Shown piece after piece: positions 27,115 through 36,459 of a stretch of DNA of 64,000 nucleotides (the first letter of the stretch is position 1; each line of letters opens with the position of its first letter). The stretch comes from Motilimonas eburnea (lineage in GTDB: Bacteria; Pseudomonadota; Gammaproteobacteria; Enterobacterales; CBDFNC01). The position numbers and the translations under genes are program-made. The notes under the pieces are model-generated. The model was given only the letters and a program-made list of their open reading frames with translations. It had not been told where the DNA came from and searched no databases. The stretch lies in the NCBI RefSeq assembly GCF_021295345.1, contig NZ_JAIMJB010000011.1, forward strand, positions 1 through 64,000. Reading direction: 5' to 3'.

Positions 27115-29151
27115 ATGTCGGTTACTCGCATTAGCATGATCACCTTAGGGTTAACGATCTTGTACGTTAGCTACGCTTACGTGAACTTTTCCATGTCTGG
27201 TCCTGCCGTTGAATTCAAGCTGTTGCTGCCATTTTGGCAGGACATGCTCGTGTCTTTGTTGAAGCTGACTTTCGCGGTTTGGGTGTCACTGTTTTTAATG
27301 GTTTATGCTAGTGTGCTTAGCTACCAAAACTATCGACATTTGGGGTGGTTGAGCCCACGCCCAAGTGTTTATTTTTTTCTCTTAGTGGGTTTTAACTTAG
27401 CCTTCCTGATCTTGCTGTTTGTTACCCAGCTGTTTTTTAACCCGTCTGTGATAGTGGTTAATTTTAGTTATGATCAAAAATGGCTGGCCTATTTTAGCCC
27501 TTTGTTAAATAAGGATGTTATTTTAGCCCTTTGGTGTTTACTGCTGACACTTTTGCTATTGCCCGTGTTTATTCATCTACTACGGGCTTTTTTTGTGCCG
27601 CGAGTCACCAGTCATTGGCGCATTCTGTGGCCTTGGTTTGCCTTGGTGTTATTGCCGGTCTTTTTGTTACATATTCCGTTGCAAGGTGCTGCGACAACCT
27701 CCGTTAAACCAGCCCGAAGTGATTTACCTAATATCATTATGTTAGGTGCAGATACACTCAGGGCAGACCGATTATCTACCTATGGTTACCAACTTCGCGG
27801 CCAAATTAGCCCGAATATCGATGCTCTAGCGAGTAAAGGGTTGCAAGCCAATCACATGTTTGTCCCGTTAGCGCGAACGGCGCCCAGCTTAAGTTCGATC
27901 ATGACGGGACGCTACCCTTGGCAGCATAGGGTAAGGACCAACTTTGTCACCGAGCAACAGGTCGATGTGGCAGGTGCATTACCTCAAGTGTTGGCGGAGC
28001 AAGGTTACGTTACTTCCGTGGTGGGAGATTGGGCGGCAACGGATTTGGGTAAATTTGAATTCGGCTTTTCGCGTCAGTCTTTACCGGCAGACCAATGGAA
28101 TCTAACCACCTTAATTGCCCAGGGACCAAAAAATATTCGTCTGTTATTAAGTTTATTTTGGCATCACGAATTAGGACGACGTTGGTTACCAGAGATATTT
28201 TATGTGGCAGGCAGTTCCATCGACCAACACATCTATCAACTGGCCTTAGATGAGCTCAATCAACTTGCCGGGCAGCCCGCGCCCTTTTTTATGACGGTAT
28301 TTAGCGCAGGCGCGCACATCCCCTTCGCTAGCCGTTGGCCTTATTATCAGCGATACAGCAACCCAGATTATGAGGGGGAATCTAAATATGTGATGAGCAG
28401 TTTTGGCTCTATCCGTGAAGTGATGAAGAACATGGCGCGTGATAAACGCAGTTTTGACATTGAGCAGATCAATGCCTTGTATGATGGCACCGTCAGTCAA
28501 TTTGATGATTTGGTCGGTGAGGTTATCCAACGTTTAGTCGCCCTAGGCATCGCTGAAAACACCTTAGTGGTGGTGTTTTCCGATCACGGTGTTGACTTGT
28601 TCGAGCAAGAATCTTGGGGCCAAGGTAACTTGTTGTATCCCTCGAGTTACCGTATCCCATTTATCTTGTATGATCCACGTGATCCTAAGCCGCACACCAT
28701 TAACCATACCACCAGTAGCCTCAGTATCGCGCCAACCATTTTACAGCAACTGGGTATCCGTATTCCTTCGACCATGGCCATCGCCCCCCTCAGTCAAGCT
28801 AATGAACAAAGCGTGGCTTTCTATGAAAGTGGCATGTGGCTAGGTGAAATGCCAGGGTTACCTAAAGATAGGTTTCGCTACCCCAACATTACTGAGCTGC
28901 TATATATCCCCGACCCGACCCAAGGCACCTTAGCGATTAAGGAGTCATACTTAAATCAAATCAATCGTTCGCGTTTAAAAGCGGTGCGCCAAGGGCCGTA
29001 TCAAGTAGAGCAACTGAGGTTAACAACGGGCACGCAATTAAGTTGTAGCCAAGATCCCCATCCTGCAGGGCCGTGTGACTTAACCATGGCGCCTTGGCAG
29101 GGCTTGGCTGCCTTATTACAAGCGTGGATCTTGCAGGAGGAACAGCAATGA
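27115..29151 (+). CDS. Membrane protein with sulfatase / alkaline-phosphatase-fold domain
   Basis: A 678-residue protein with about five N-terminal membrane helices (to residue about 195), then a sulfatase-fold domain: LPNIIMLGADTLRADRLS (metal Asp residues), RTAPSLSSIMTGRYP and VVFSDHGVDL. The position where true sulfatases have formylglycine (C/S-x-P-x-R) reads T-A-P-S-L, so the Cys and Arg are missing and a threonine is available, as in LtaS/EptA-type phospho-transferases. It may add or remove a phosphate-containing group rather than sulfate. AAGGAGG precedes the start. ATGA overlap links it to the next gene. Confidence 0.83.
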   Translation: MSVTRISMITLGLTILYVSYAYVNFSMSGPAVEFKLLLPFWQDMLVSLLKLTFAVWVSLFLMVYASVLSYQNYRHLGWLSPRPSVYFFLLVGFNLAFLILLFVTQLFFNPSVIVVNFSYDQKWLAYFSPLLNKDVILALWCLLLTLLLLPVFIHLLRAFFVPRVTSHWRILWPWFALVLLPVFLLHIPLQGAATTSVKPARSDLPNIIMLGADTLRADRLSTYGYQLRGQISPNIDALASKGLQANHMFVPLARTAPSLSSIMTGRYPWQHRVRTNFVTEQQVDVAGALPQVLAEQGYVTSVVGDWAATDLGKFEFGFSRQSLPADQWNLTTLIAQGPKNIRLLLSLFWHHELGRRWLPEIFYVAGSSIDQHIYQLALDELNQLAGQPAPFFMTVFSAGAHIPFASRWPYYQRYSNPDYEGESKYVMSSFGSIREVMKNMARDKRSFDIEQINALYDGTVSQFDDLVGEVIQRLVALGIAENTLVVVFSDHGVDLFEQESWGQGNLLYPSSYRIPFILYDPRDPKPHTINHTTSSLSIAPTILQQLGIRIPSTMAIAPLSQANEQSVAFYESGMWLGEMPGLPKDRFRYPNITELLYIPDPTQGTLAIKESYLNQINRSRLKAVRQGPYQVEQLRLTTGTQLSCSQDPHPAGPCDLTMAPWQGLAALLQAWILQEEQQ

Positions 29152-29777
29152 GAGGATACTGGGTCGGTTTATTTTGCAGTGCCTTGTTGCTTAGCCTTAG
29201 CCAAGTACAGGCGAAGGGGATAGGCAATTTTTCTGCAACCCCGGAAGAGTTGATGACGTTGCCGGGCTATTGTCGTCCTAAAGCCAGTAAAAATGGTAAC
29301 AATATGCGCGTGCCTGAAGTGAAATATTGGTCGGATCGCATTGGCAGTAAGGTGTACTCTCATATTCATCACTATTGCCATGCCTTGGTGCAAATACAGC
29401 ATTATTTATCTCGTGATCGCAGCGAAAAAGTGCTGGTAAAGGCGGCTCTCAACAACGTCAATTATTCATTAACTCGTACCCCGCCCGAACATGCTATCTA
29501 TCCCGAGCTATTATTAACTAAGGGGTATATTTATGAAGTCTCACAGCAATATGATAAAGCGGTAGAGAGCATTAATGAAGTCGTGGTGATGTCGCCTAGA
29601 TTAGTGCGCAGTTATGTGCAGCTCAGTCGCATTTATTTACTTAATCAGCAACCGCAACAAGCGATTGAAGTATTGGAAATCGGTATCAAGCACACTCAAT
29701 CGGACTACTTGCAACAGCGGCTGCAAAAATATCAAAAACTGTTACCCGAGGCAGAGGCGAGCATTGGCTCAAATTAA
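29148..29777 (+). CDS. Secreted TPR-repeat protein
   Basis: A 209-residue protein from the ATG that overlaps the previous stop. It has a signal peptide (MRGYWVGLFCSALLLSLSQVQA) and at least two TPR-like helical pairs in the second half (LLTKGYIYEVSQQYDKAVES and YVQLSRIYLLNQQPQQAIEV). The N-terminal mature part has three cysteines. It is likely periplasmic and could scaffold the polysaccharide machinery. No specific family is recognised. Confidence 0.82.
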   Translation: MRGYWVGLFCSALLLSLSQVQAKGIGNFSATPEELMTLPGYCRPKASKNGNNMRVPEVKYWSDRIGSKVYSHIHHYCHALVQIQHYLSRDRSEKVLVKAALNNVNYSLTRTPPEHAIYPELLLTKGYIYEVSQQYDKAVESINEVVVMSPRLVRSYVQLSRIYLLNQQPQQAIEVLEIGIKHTQSDYLQQRLQKYQKLLPEAEASIGSN

Positions 29778-29788
29778 AAGGAGCGGTT

Positions 29789-30763
29789 ATGACCAAGGTA
29801 GGGAACCAAGAGCATTTATCTGAGTCTGAACCCTTGTTGTTAACTGTGGTGATCATGGCGTATAACGAGGCTGATAATATCATTGCTTGTTTAACCTCGG
29901 TCGCAGCTAATGTTCAAGGGTTAGTAGCAACCAAGCTAAATCCGTTTGCGCAAGTGGAGTGTTTAGTGGTGGCCAATGGCTGTCGTGATAATACCGCTGA
30001 GTTAGCGCGTCAGTTCAGTGAACAGTTTGCGAGGCTAAAACCTTCGGTGCAACCTTGGGTAAAAGTATTTGAAATCGAGCGTGGCGACAAAGCCAACGCG
30101 TGGAACCGTGCGGTGCATCAATACAGTAAGCCGTCACAATATTATGTGTTTCTCGATGGTGACTGTGTTGCCCAGCCTAACGCCATTGCTAAACTAATCG
30201 ATGAATTAAATCATGATATTAAGTTAAACGCGTGCTCGGCCGTACCTAGTGCAACATTGTCTTTGTATCGCCAAGAGATGGTCAATAAAGGCGGCATAGC
30301 GGGCTGTCTTTACGCCTTATCGGGTCAGTTTGTGCAAAGGATCAAACAGCAAAAAATCAAGATGCCCATTGGTTTTATTGGTGACGATAGCTTAGTGGGC
30401 GCTCTGGCTCATTGGGATCTCGACCCCTTGGGCAATCGTTGGAACAAAACCTTAACTAAGGTATGTCCGCAGGCGCAATTTAACTATCCCAGCACTTGGT
30501 GGCATGCCATTACCGATCCGCGTTTCTATCTCAATCGCTATCGCCGCTATAGCTTGCGCCATTTTCAAAATAAACTGTTATCTGAGCGCTTATATGTGGC
30601 AGGGTTAAAAGGTATTCCCGAGCGGGTTGAAATCCTATATCAAGATGCACCTTTGGAGCATTTGGTACTGCGACCCGCTTGGTATCATCGCTTTTTTGAT
30701 CGGCAAACCGTCAAGATGATCTTAGCGTCGCAACAGGCGCAGGCGGTGGCCGATGCAGGCTAA
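29789..30763 (+). CDS. Glycosyltransferase family 2
   Basis: A 324-residue GT-A enzyme with the start LTVVIMAYNEADNIIACL, nucleotide-binding region VANGCRDNTAE and the DxD-type metal motif FLDGDC. Downstream, GFIGDDSLVG and NRYRRYSLRHFQNK follow. A perfect AAGGAG site precedes the ATG. No multi-helix membrane region is visible, so it is probably peripheral. It overlaps the final glycosyltransferase of the operon by 11 bp. Confidence 0.88.
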   Translation: MTKVGNQEHLSESEPLLLTVVIMAYNEADNIIACLTSVAANVQGLVATKLNPFAQVECLVVANGCRDNTAELARQFSEQFARLKPSVQPWVKVFEIERGDKANAWNRAVHQYSKPSQYYVFLDGDCVAQPNAIAKLIDELNHDIKLNACSAVPSATLSLYRQEMVNKGGIAGCLYALSGQFVQRIKQQKIKMPIGFIGDDSLVGALAHWDLDPLGNRWNKTLTKVCPQAQFNYPSTWWHAITDPRFYLNRYRRYSLRHFQNKLLSERLYVAGLKGIPERVEILYQDAPLEHLVLRPAWYHRFFDRQTVKMILASQQAQAVADAG

Positions 30764-31964
30764 ACCTAAGGTAAAAATATTACTGGTGTGCTCTGTTTCG
30801 CCGTTTGCGCAAACTTCCGGCGCAGCGCAGCGCAGTTTACTGATTTATCAGGCGTTGTCTGCCTTGGGTGAAGTGGATGTGATTGAAATTCAGTGCGGCG
30901 CGCAGACTAAGCTGATATGGGATCAAGCTCATTCAATACTAAAGCTGACCTTGGCTAGTCGGTTTTGGCATGCTTGGTGGCCCCATCGTGAGCTTAATCG
31001 TCAAATCGAATCGCAATTGGGTCAGTCCTTGGCCGATTATCACCTTGTTGTTGGTCGTTATGTTTGGCCCATCAGTCAACTTGCGATTCCTCATCATGTG
31101 CCAACCTTAGTGGATTTAGACGATTTTAAATACCGCTACTCAAATCAATTAAGCTGGACACCAGCCCTTGCTGTCTCAGCGTTGAAAAAGTACTTTGCCT
31201 ATTGGCACAATCGTTTGTTGTTGCGCCGTTTTGCAGGGGCTTTTTTTGTTTGTCAGCGCGATCAAGTCGCAACCAATTGGCTGCCATCGCGGATCTTGCC
31301 CAATATTGTTTGTCAGCAAAGTGAGCAACAGTCGGCTCAGGCTCCAAGCGCCGTGCCAGCCAAACCGCGACTCTTATTTGTTGGTTCCCTGTGGTATCAA
31401 CCTAATATTGTGGCGGTGGATTGGTTTTTAACTCAGGTTTTGCCGCTAATTCGCGCTCAGGTAGCAGACGTTGAAGTCATGTTAGTGGGCGCCGCGCCGC
31501 AAGCGAGAAGGGAAAAGTGGCAGCAGGTCGAGGGCGTGTTGGCGCCGGGGTTTGTTGAAAGCTTAGCCCAAGCATACCAGCATGCGAGCGCCGTCATTGC
31601 CCCGGTATTAATGGGCGGCGGCAGTAATATCAAGGTGCTAGAAGCTATCGCTTATGGCAAACCTTGCGTCACCACCTCTATCTGCAGTGATGCGTTTGCC
31701 CCTTATTTAACCCCAGATGAAACCTTGCTGGTGGCGGATAAGCCAGATGACTTCGCTGCTCTTTGTATTAGCACCCTTAACGAGAGCGAGGCAATGCAAG
31801 GGCGTATTAGTAAGGGTCAAGCCGTGTTAGCGCAGTACTATCACCCCAATCAATTTCAGCAAACCTGCCAACAACTGGCGCAAGGGTTATTATCACCTGT
31901 GTTAGCGGCAAACCAACAAGTAACTCCAATGCAACATAAAAACATATCGGATCGCTGCGATTAA
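30753..31964 (+). CDS. Glycosyltransferase family 4, last gene of the XrtA operon
   Basis: A 403-residue GT-B enzyme: KILLVCSVSPFAQTSGAAQR at the N-terminus and VLMGGGSNIKVLEAIAYGKPCV at the donor site, with Glu in KVLEA. It resembles the stp1-type transferase earlier in the operon but has a less conserved start. The last 36 codons and the stop lie inside a tandem 151-bp duplication that continues downstream, so the C-terminal tail may have been altered by it. No terminator is obvious after the gene. Confidence 0.86.
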   Translation: MQAKPKVKILLVCSVSPFAQTSGAAQRSLLIYQALSALGEVDVIEIQCGAQTKLIWDQAHSILKLTLASRFWHAWWPHRELNRQIESQLGQSLADYHLVVGRYVWPISQLAIPHHVPTLVDLDDFKYRYSNQLSWTPALAVSALKKYFAYWHNRLLLRRFAGAFFVCQRDQVATNWLPSRILPNIVCQQSEQQSAQAPSAVPAKPRLLFVGSLWYQPNIVAVDWFLTQVLPLIRAQVADVEVMLVGAAPQARREKWQQVEGVLAPGFVESLAQAYQHASAVIAPVLMGGGSNIKVLEAIAYGKPCVTTSICSDAFAPYLTPDETLLVADKPDDFAALCISTLNESEAMQGRISKGQAVLAQYYHPNQFQQTCQQLAQGLLSPVLAANQQVTPMQHKNISDRCD

Positions 31965-32183
31965 GCAGAAGCGCAGCATTATCACCAAAGCAATTTCAGC
32001 CAATTTTCAGCAAACCTGCCAACAACTGGCGCAAGGGTTATTATCACCTGTGTTAGCGGCAAACCAACAAGTAACTCCAATGCAACATAAAAACATATCG
32101 GATCGCTGCGATTAAGCAGAAGCGCAGCATCATCACCAAAGCAATTTCAGCCAATTTTCAACAAACCTGCCAACTACTGGCGA
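31854..32183. repeat. Tandem 151-bp direct repeat, 2.2 copies, covering a gene 3' end
   Basis: Copy 1 is 31854-32004, copy 2 is 32005-32155 (one visible mismatch, T/C near 31980/32131), and a degenerate partial third copy runs 32156-32183. Copy 1 contains the last 36 codons and stop of the upstream glycosyltransferase plus 40 bp. The period is not a multiple of three and the duplicate is not a functional gene. Confidence 0.9.
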
Positions 32184-32227
32184 CCTCCTCAGTTAACCGT
32201 AAACCAATCAGCAAGCAGCTCTCACTC

Positions 32228-32497
32228 TATATACCCAATCTACTTGAAGATGTATGTTTCAGAGCGCCACCGTGCTTTCAATACTAGGCACGCTAATGCA
32301 GGAATGTAAGCACCTTCTAAATTAGCGTAACAACGTAGTGGAAGTACGGTGTCGCTCCCAAAGGGCAAGTTTTACAGGCGTTTATGCCGCGTTATTGATT
32401 TTGATAAGGGAACAACCATTACCTGCAATCAATGCCTTGCCTAAACGCCTGTAAATTCTTGCTGAAATCAAGCATCTCCAGGTTGATTGGGTATATA
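32228..32497. mobile_element. Second MITE-like element with imperfect 25-bp terminal inverted repeats
   Basis: Left end 32228-32252 begins TATATACCCAATC and right end 32473-32497 ends GATTGGGTATATA; over 25 bp about four positions differ. Inside, TTTACAGGCGTTTA (32371-32384) and TAAACGCCTGTAAA (32442-32455) form another perfect inverted pair, so the 270-bp element can fold as a long hairpin. It encodes nothing. Its ends differ from those of the element at 24082, so it belongs to another family. Confidence 0.75.
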
Positions 32498-32543
32498 ACA
32501 ACGTATCTACTCGTTGCGATTACATGAGGCGTTAGCATAAATG

Positions 32544-34232
32544 TTAAGGCTTTTGATGCAATGCCTTAACGATAGCCGTGAAATTTCGTCTCGATGTTTC
32601 ATTATTTAACAGGGTGCGTAGCTGTTTGTTACGATCAGCATAATGTTGGTTGGCTAGGGCTTGGATCGCAGCATAGCGTACCTTATCTTGCTTTGCGGTT
32701 GCTGCATACTGATATACATCCTTACGCGTATTAGTGTCTAATTGATAATTGCCAAGGGAAGTTAATACAGCTTGTTGAACTCGCTCTTTTCGCTCTGGAG
32801 TGAGCATGGTTTGTAAGCCTTGATAGGCTCGGGGGGTGGCGAAGCTACCCAGTGCTCTAGCGCTGGCTTTTTGTATCGCGCTGGAAGGGCTATTGGTGTA
32901 TCCCAATACGACATCGGTATATTGCTCGTCAGCGCTATTGGCAAACGCGGTAATGATACTGGCGGCTAGGTTATCATCCTTGCTCGTTGTCAGCTTGTCT
33001 AACAGTTGTTCACTGATCAGCTGGCTGTTTTCATTATCTTGGCGGCGTCCTAACATGGCTCCTAATGTCATGATAAAGCTGCCTGCTTGCTCACCGAGTT
33101 CGGATGTATTTTGCAATAGGTCTATGATGGCTTGGCTGGCAGCATTGCCCAGCGGGGCCTGGCCATTTTCTAATGCGCGCAGGGCACGAAAGCGTGTGTT
33201 TGGAGCGCTATCTTGGTGATCAATAAAGCGCACCAAGGTTAGCTGACTTTGTGGGCTATCCACTTGTCCTAACGCGTTAAATAGGCGCATTTGTGCTTTA
33301 TCTGACAAGTTTAGCTGGTTGAGTGTATCTGGTAAGCGTTGGAGCACGGCGTCAAACTCGCGCAATTTGGCGGCTAAACTAAAGCCATCCAAAGCAAGTA
33401 AGTCGGTATTGGTAAGAAAGTGGTCGAGTCGTGCGCTTAGTTCATTGAGCTGTGCTTCGCTAAGTGTAGGCTGGTTATTAACGGGCCAATCTTCAACCTT
33501 GGCGGGCAGGGAGAATAATTCGCTCGGCTGGGCTTGGCTCAACAAGCTCAATTGGTAGCTTTGCTTGGTATTGAAAGATAATTCATCAGCTTGGCCTATT
33601 AGGTTTAATTGCTCTGTGCCATGGCGCTGACTAAACCAGCATTGCTCAGGGGTAATCGTGTGCAAAGACTGCTTCACCTCGATATGGCGAAAGGCGTTAG
33701 CGGCGCTAGCTTGAGTGAGGCGGTAGGCTGTTTTTTGCATTTGCAACTGTTGCTGTTGATTGGTGCTATATCGCACTTGATATTGGCCTAAATTATCTTG
33801 CTCTAACCGAGTCGGTTTTGCTTTGGTCGTGTTTGGCCCACTTAAATATTGAAAATAGTATGCAAACCCTTGTAATTGCTGCTGTTGATTAGCGGAGAGA
33901 TGGGGCGCAAACCAAAATGCTTTGATCAACCCTTGTTTGTCAATTTGAAAGGCAAAGGGGGCTTCAAAGCTAGGGTCGCGGTCATTGATGCCATTGCTGG
34001 TGAGTATCACATTATCTGCCTTAACTCCCCACCATGCTTGCTCTTGGTATTGTACTGGAGTGATCGAGATAACCCCCTTCATGGTGAGGCTGCTAGGTAA
34101 AGGCGATTGCATCGAAAAGTGCGTTTGTGTATTGATGCTAAACTGATATTGCCGCTGACATTGTGTTGCTTGCACCCAAGGTGCAAGCAAGACTATCGAT
34201 ATACCTAAAGCGATGACTAACGCGAGCTTCAT
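32544..34232 (-). CDS. Exported HEAT-repeat protein with vitellogenin-like layout
   Basis: A 562-residue protein from ATG 34232, supported by AGAAGGA upstream and by ATGA overlap with the preceding gene. It has a signal peptide (MKLALVIALGISIVLLAPWVQA), a beta-rich N-terminal half (about 25-230), and an all-helical C-terminal half (about 265-560) of HEAT-like repeats (for example NTRFRALRALENG, AIQKASARALGSFATP, KVRYAAIQALANQ). The segment FQIDKQGLIKAFWFAPHLS followed by a QQLQGFAYYFQ helix recalls the N-terminal domain of vitellogenin/MTP lipid transfer proteins. That link is inference; HEAT repeats are clear. Probably periplasmic. Confidence 0.75.
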   Translation of the reverse strand: MKLALVIALGISIVLLAPWVQATQCQRQYQFSINTQTHFSMQSPLPSSLTMKGVISITPVQYQEQAWWGVKADNVILTSNGINDRDPSFEAPFAFQIDKQGLIKAFWFAPHLSANQQQQLQGFAYYFQYLSGPNTTKAKPTRLEQDNLGQYQVRYSTNQQQQLQMQKTAYRLTQASAANAFRHIEVKQSLHTITPEQCWFSQRHGTEQLNLIGQADELSFNTKQSYQLSLLSQAQPSELFSLPAKVEDWPVNNQPTLSEAQLNELSARLDHFLTNTDLLALDGFSLAAKLREFDAVLQRLPDTLNQLNLSDKAQMRLFNALGQVDSPQSQLTLVRFIDHQDSAPNTRFRALRALENGQAPLGNAASQAIIDLLQNTSELGEQAGSFIMTLGAMLGRRQDNENSQLISEQLLDKLTTSKDDNLAASIITAFANSADEQYTDVVLGYTNSPSSAIQKASARALGSFATPRAYQGLQTMLTPERKERVQQAVLTSLGNYQLDTNTRKDVYQYAATAKQDKVRYAAIQALANQHYADRNKQLRTLLNNETSRRNFTAIVKALHQKP

Positions 34233-36049
34233 AACGGTTGTTGTCCTTCTTTTGAAAGTAAGGTCCATGTTTTATTTAATAAGCTCGGTGTTTGGTATAG
34301 CCAGAGGTCGTAATGGGTTGTTTTAGTGCCACAGGGATAAAAAATAATCCACTTTTTACACCACTTGATACCTTGTAATTCGGCATAAAGGCCAAACTTA
34401 CCCGATATGGCATCAATGCTGTCTTCTAGTCCGATGCTGTAGTAAATATTAGGTTCATTTTGTCCGTTATTGGCTAACTCAAAACCGGCACTGGAGTCCA
34501 TGGAGAAAGTGTTATCAATGAGGGTGAAAATGGCTTGGACACCACCAGAGGCAACGAGTAAGTTGATCCCACCCCGGCCAAATGCGCCAAAGTCAACATG
34601 GAACAGATCTCCACCTCCGGTTAATTCCGCATTGTAACCCACGGTTAATTCCAAGCCTAAGTTGCCGCTAACGCCTGCTTCTACTGACATGGGCACAGGC
34701 CCAATAGAAAATCGAGCTTGTGCCAATACGCGCTCTTCTTCCCATGTGTATTCCCATGTTTTACTAAATGCGTTGTTGTAGAACTCTTCGTCTAGCACGG
34801 TGGCGTTAAAAATGACCATTTCGGTCGCGTAGCCACTATTATTGCCACTGGCATAAGCGCTGCCTTCAAAGCTGACGCCAAACAAGGTGTTATGTGCATT
34901 GAAGAAGTAGGCAGACACATCCCCTGATCCAGAAATGGCGGCGCCGGGGTCAACTAAGGGAACGAGAGACATTTTTCCTGCAATATCAATAGCCACCGCA
35001 AACTTGCTGGTGTTGCCATAAGTGGCAGCAAAGTCTTTTTCATAATTGATGGTGCCGACCCCTGAGCGAGCCGTTGTTTGGCGTGCTTGTTCACCAGAGA
35101 AGAAGTAGTAGGATAAGGTGATGTCGAGGTGGTTGTTATCATCACTGTGTTCAAATTGGCCTGTGGTCTCACCTTCTGTTGCGGTCAAGCGTATTTTTAG
35201 TTGATTGTCGCCGCTGGCATCGTAGCTAGCATGCAGTGCATTGAGGTGATTCGCGTTTAAGTCGAGATCAAATTGAATGTGGTTACTCTGATCGTCTAGG
35301 CTTAAATCGACAATGATATCATCGGTATAACTATTGGAGTCGGCATGCCAAAATTTGAGTGGTACCCATACTCCGTCAATTTCAGCCGCGGCTGTCAATG
35401 CTGCCTTATCGGTATGAAGGCCATGATACCGTAAGTCAACATAACCCACGATATCCGCGCGATTGATCTCACCTAGGGCTTCAGTCTCTGGCGTATCCAA
35501 TATCAGTTGCTCTATTCCAAGTGAGATATTTTCAAGGTGAAAGTCATGCTCAGGTGGCCCTTGAATTTGTAATAACGCATGATGATGGGTGCCGTCCGTA
35601 TCATTGATGGTCGGGGAGTTATCTTCTTCGTTCTCTTCCTCGATGAGATTATCTGGATCTATGTGGGCAACGACCTGATACGTTCCGCCTTTTACGGTTT
35701 CTGGTATGCTGAAAGTTACCGAGTGCGTGGTAATGCTGTTAGTGAGAGGGACGGTCTCGATACCCACCACGTGGTATTCACTTAATTCCTGCTCCACATC
35801 AGGGTCGACATGCAAGTCGTCAACATTGGCTAGCACAAACTGGATATCGGTTGTTTGGTCAGTAAAGCCGCGTGAATCAAATTGATACTCGAGGGTAACA
35901 ACTTCGCCAAACTTGGTTTGTTCGCCTTTGGCGTCAAGATCAGTCAGTGTGAGGTTGCCCAATTGATCGTCATAACAACCTGCTAGTAGGATGACAAATA
36001 AGGCCAGCCCGATTTTACGCATCCATGCCTGAGTAGAAGAATTTCTCAT
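34229..36049 (-). CDS. Large lipoprotein, partner of the HEAT-repeat protein
   Basis: A 606-residue lipoprotein: after 10 polar residues comes a signal peptide with lipobox LLAGC (Cys about 25). Residues about 35-160 look like a CARDB-type beta-sandwich (TLEYQFDSRGF, VPLTNSITTHSVTFSIP, VVAHIDPDNLIEEENEEDNSP). The C-terminal 300 residues are beta-rich with many Gly-containing strands and two late cysteines (KWCKKW, YPCGTK). AAGGA before ATG 36049 supports that start. The gene overlaps the HEAT-repeat gene by 4 bp (ATGA), so the two proteins probably work together at the cell surface or outer membrane. Family not recognised. Confidence 0.72.
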   Translation of the reverse strand: MRNSSTQAWMRKIGLALFVILLAGCYDDQLGNLTLTDLDAKGEQTKFGEVVTLEYQFDSRGFTDQTTDIQFVLANVDDLHVDPDVEQELSEYHVVGIETVPLTNSITTHSVTFSIPETVKGGTYQVVAHIDPDNLIEEENEEDNSPTINDTDGTHHHALLQIQGPPEHDFHLENISLGIEQLILDTPETEALGEINRADIVGYVDLRYHGLHTDKAALTAAAEIDGVWVPLKFWHADSNSYTDDIIVDLSLDDQSNHIQFDLDLNANHLNALHASYDASGDNQLKIRLTATEGETTGQFEHSDDNNHLDITLSYYFFSGEQARQTTARSGVGTINYEKDFAATYGNTSKFAVAIDIAGKMSLVPLVDPGAAISGSGDVSAYFFNAHNTLFGVSFEGSAYASGNNSGYATEMVIFNATVLDEEFYNNAFSKTWEYTWEEERVLAQARFSIGPVPMSVEAGVSGNLGLELTVGYNAELTGGGDLFHVDFGAFGRGGINLLVASGGVQAIFTLIDNTFSMDSSAGFELANNGQNEPNIYYSIGLEDSIDAISGKFGLYAELQGIKWCKKWIIFYPCGTKTTHYDLWLYQTPSLLNKTWTLLSKEGQQPL

Positions 36050-36459
36050 ATCAATGGTCCTTAATAGGTTGAGTACAAAAAAGTTTATCAGTGAATCAGC
36101 TTTAGGCGAGTAAGCTGCTTATAGAGAAGCTTTACTTGAGAGCATTATCATGATCACTTTGGAATTTTGAGAGCTTATTCGCAATTTTTGTTGGTGATGA
36201 CTCGCTCTGCATAACGCCAATTTAGAGAATAAAATAACAAATAACCGAGCTACCCCACGACTCCAGAAATTCACGCTCCCTGCTTTAAGCGCGAACTGGC
36301 AGTAGGCGTGCTTGTCGCAAATGAGCAAACAAAATTTGGTTTATATTTTGGTGGCCTATAAAATTGTCGGCTCATTGAGTTGGATGTCCTTAGCTTTTCT
36401 TATGGCTTTAGCGTCTGCCGTGAGCAGTTTGAAATAAATTTTGAGAAAGGGATTTCATC
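36050..36459. other. 410-bp AT-rich divergent intergenic region
   Basis: It separates the minus-strand lipoprotein gene from the plus-strand membrane protein gene and should hold both promoters. A 69-codon open frame on the minus strand (36119-36328) has no ribosome site or recognisable product. I see no clear operator, terminator or RNA. Confidence 0.5.

Noticed and set aside
36119-36328. 69-codon minus-strand frame in the intergenic region
   Set aside because: No ribosome site, no recognisable domain, and composition like non-coding DNA.
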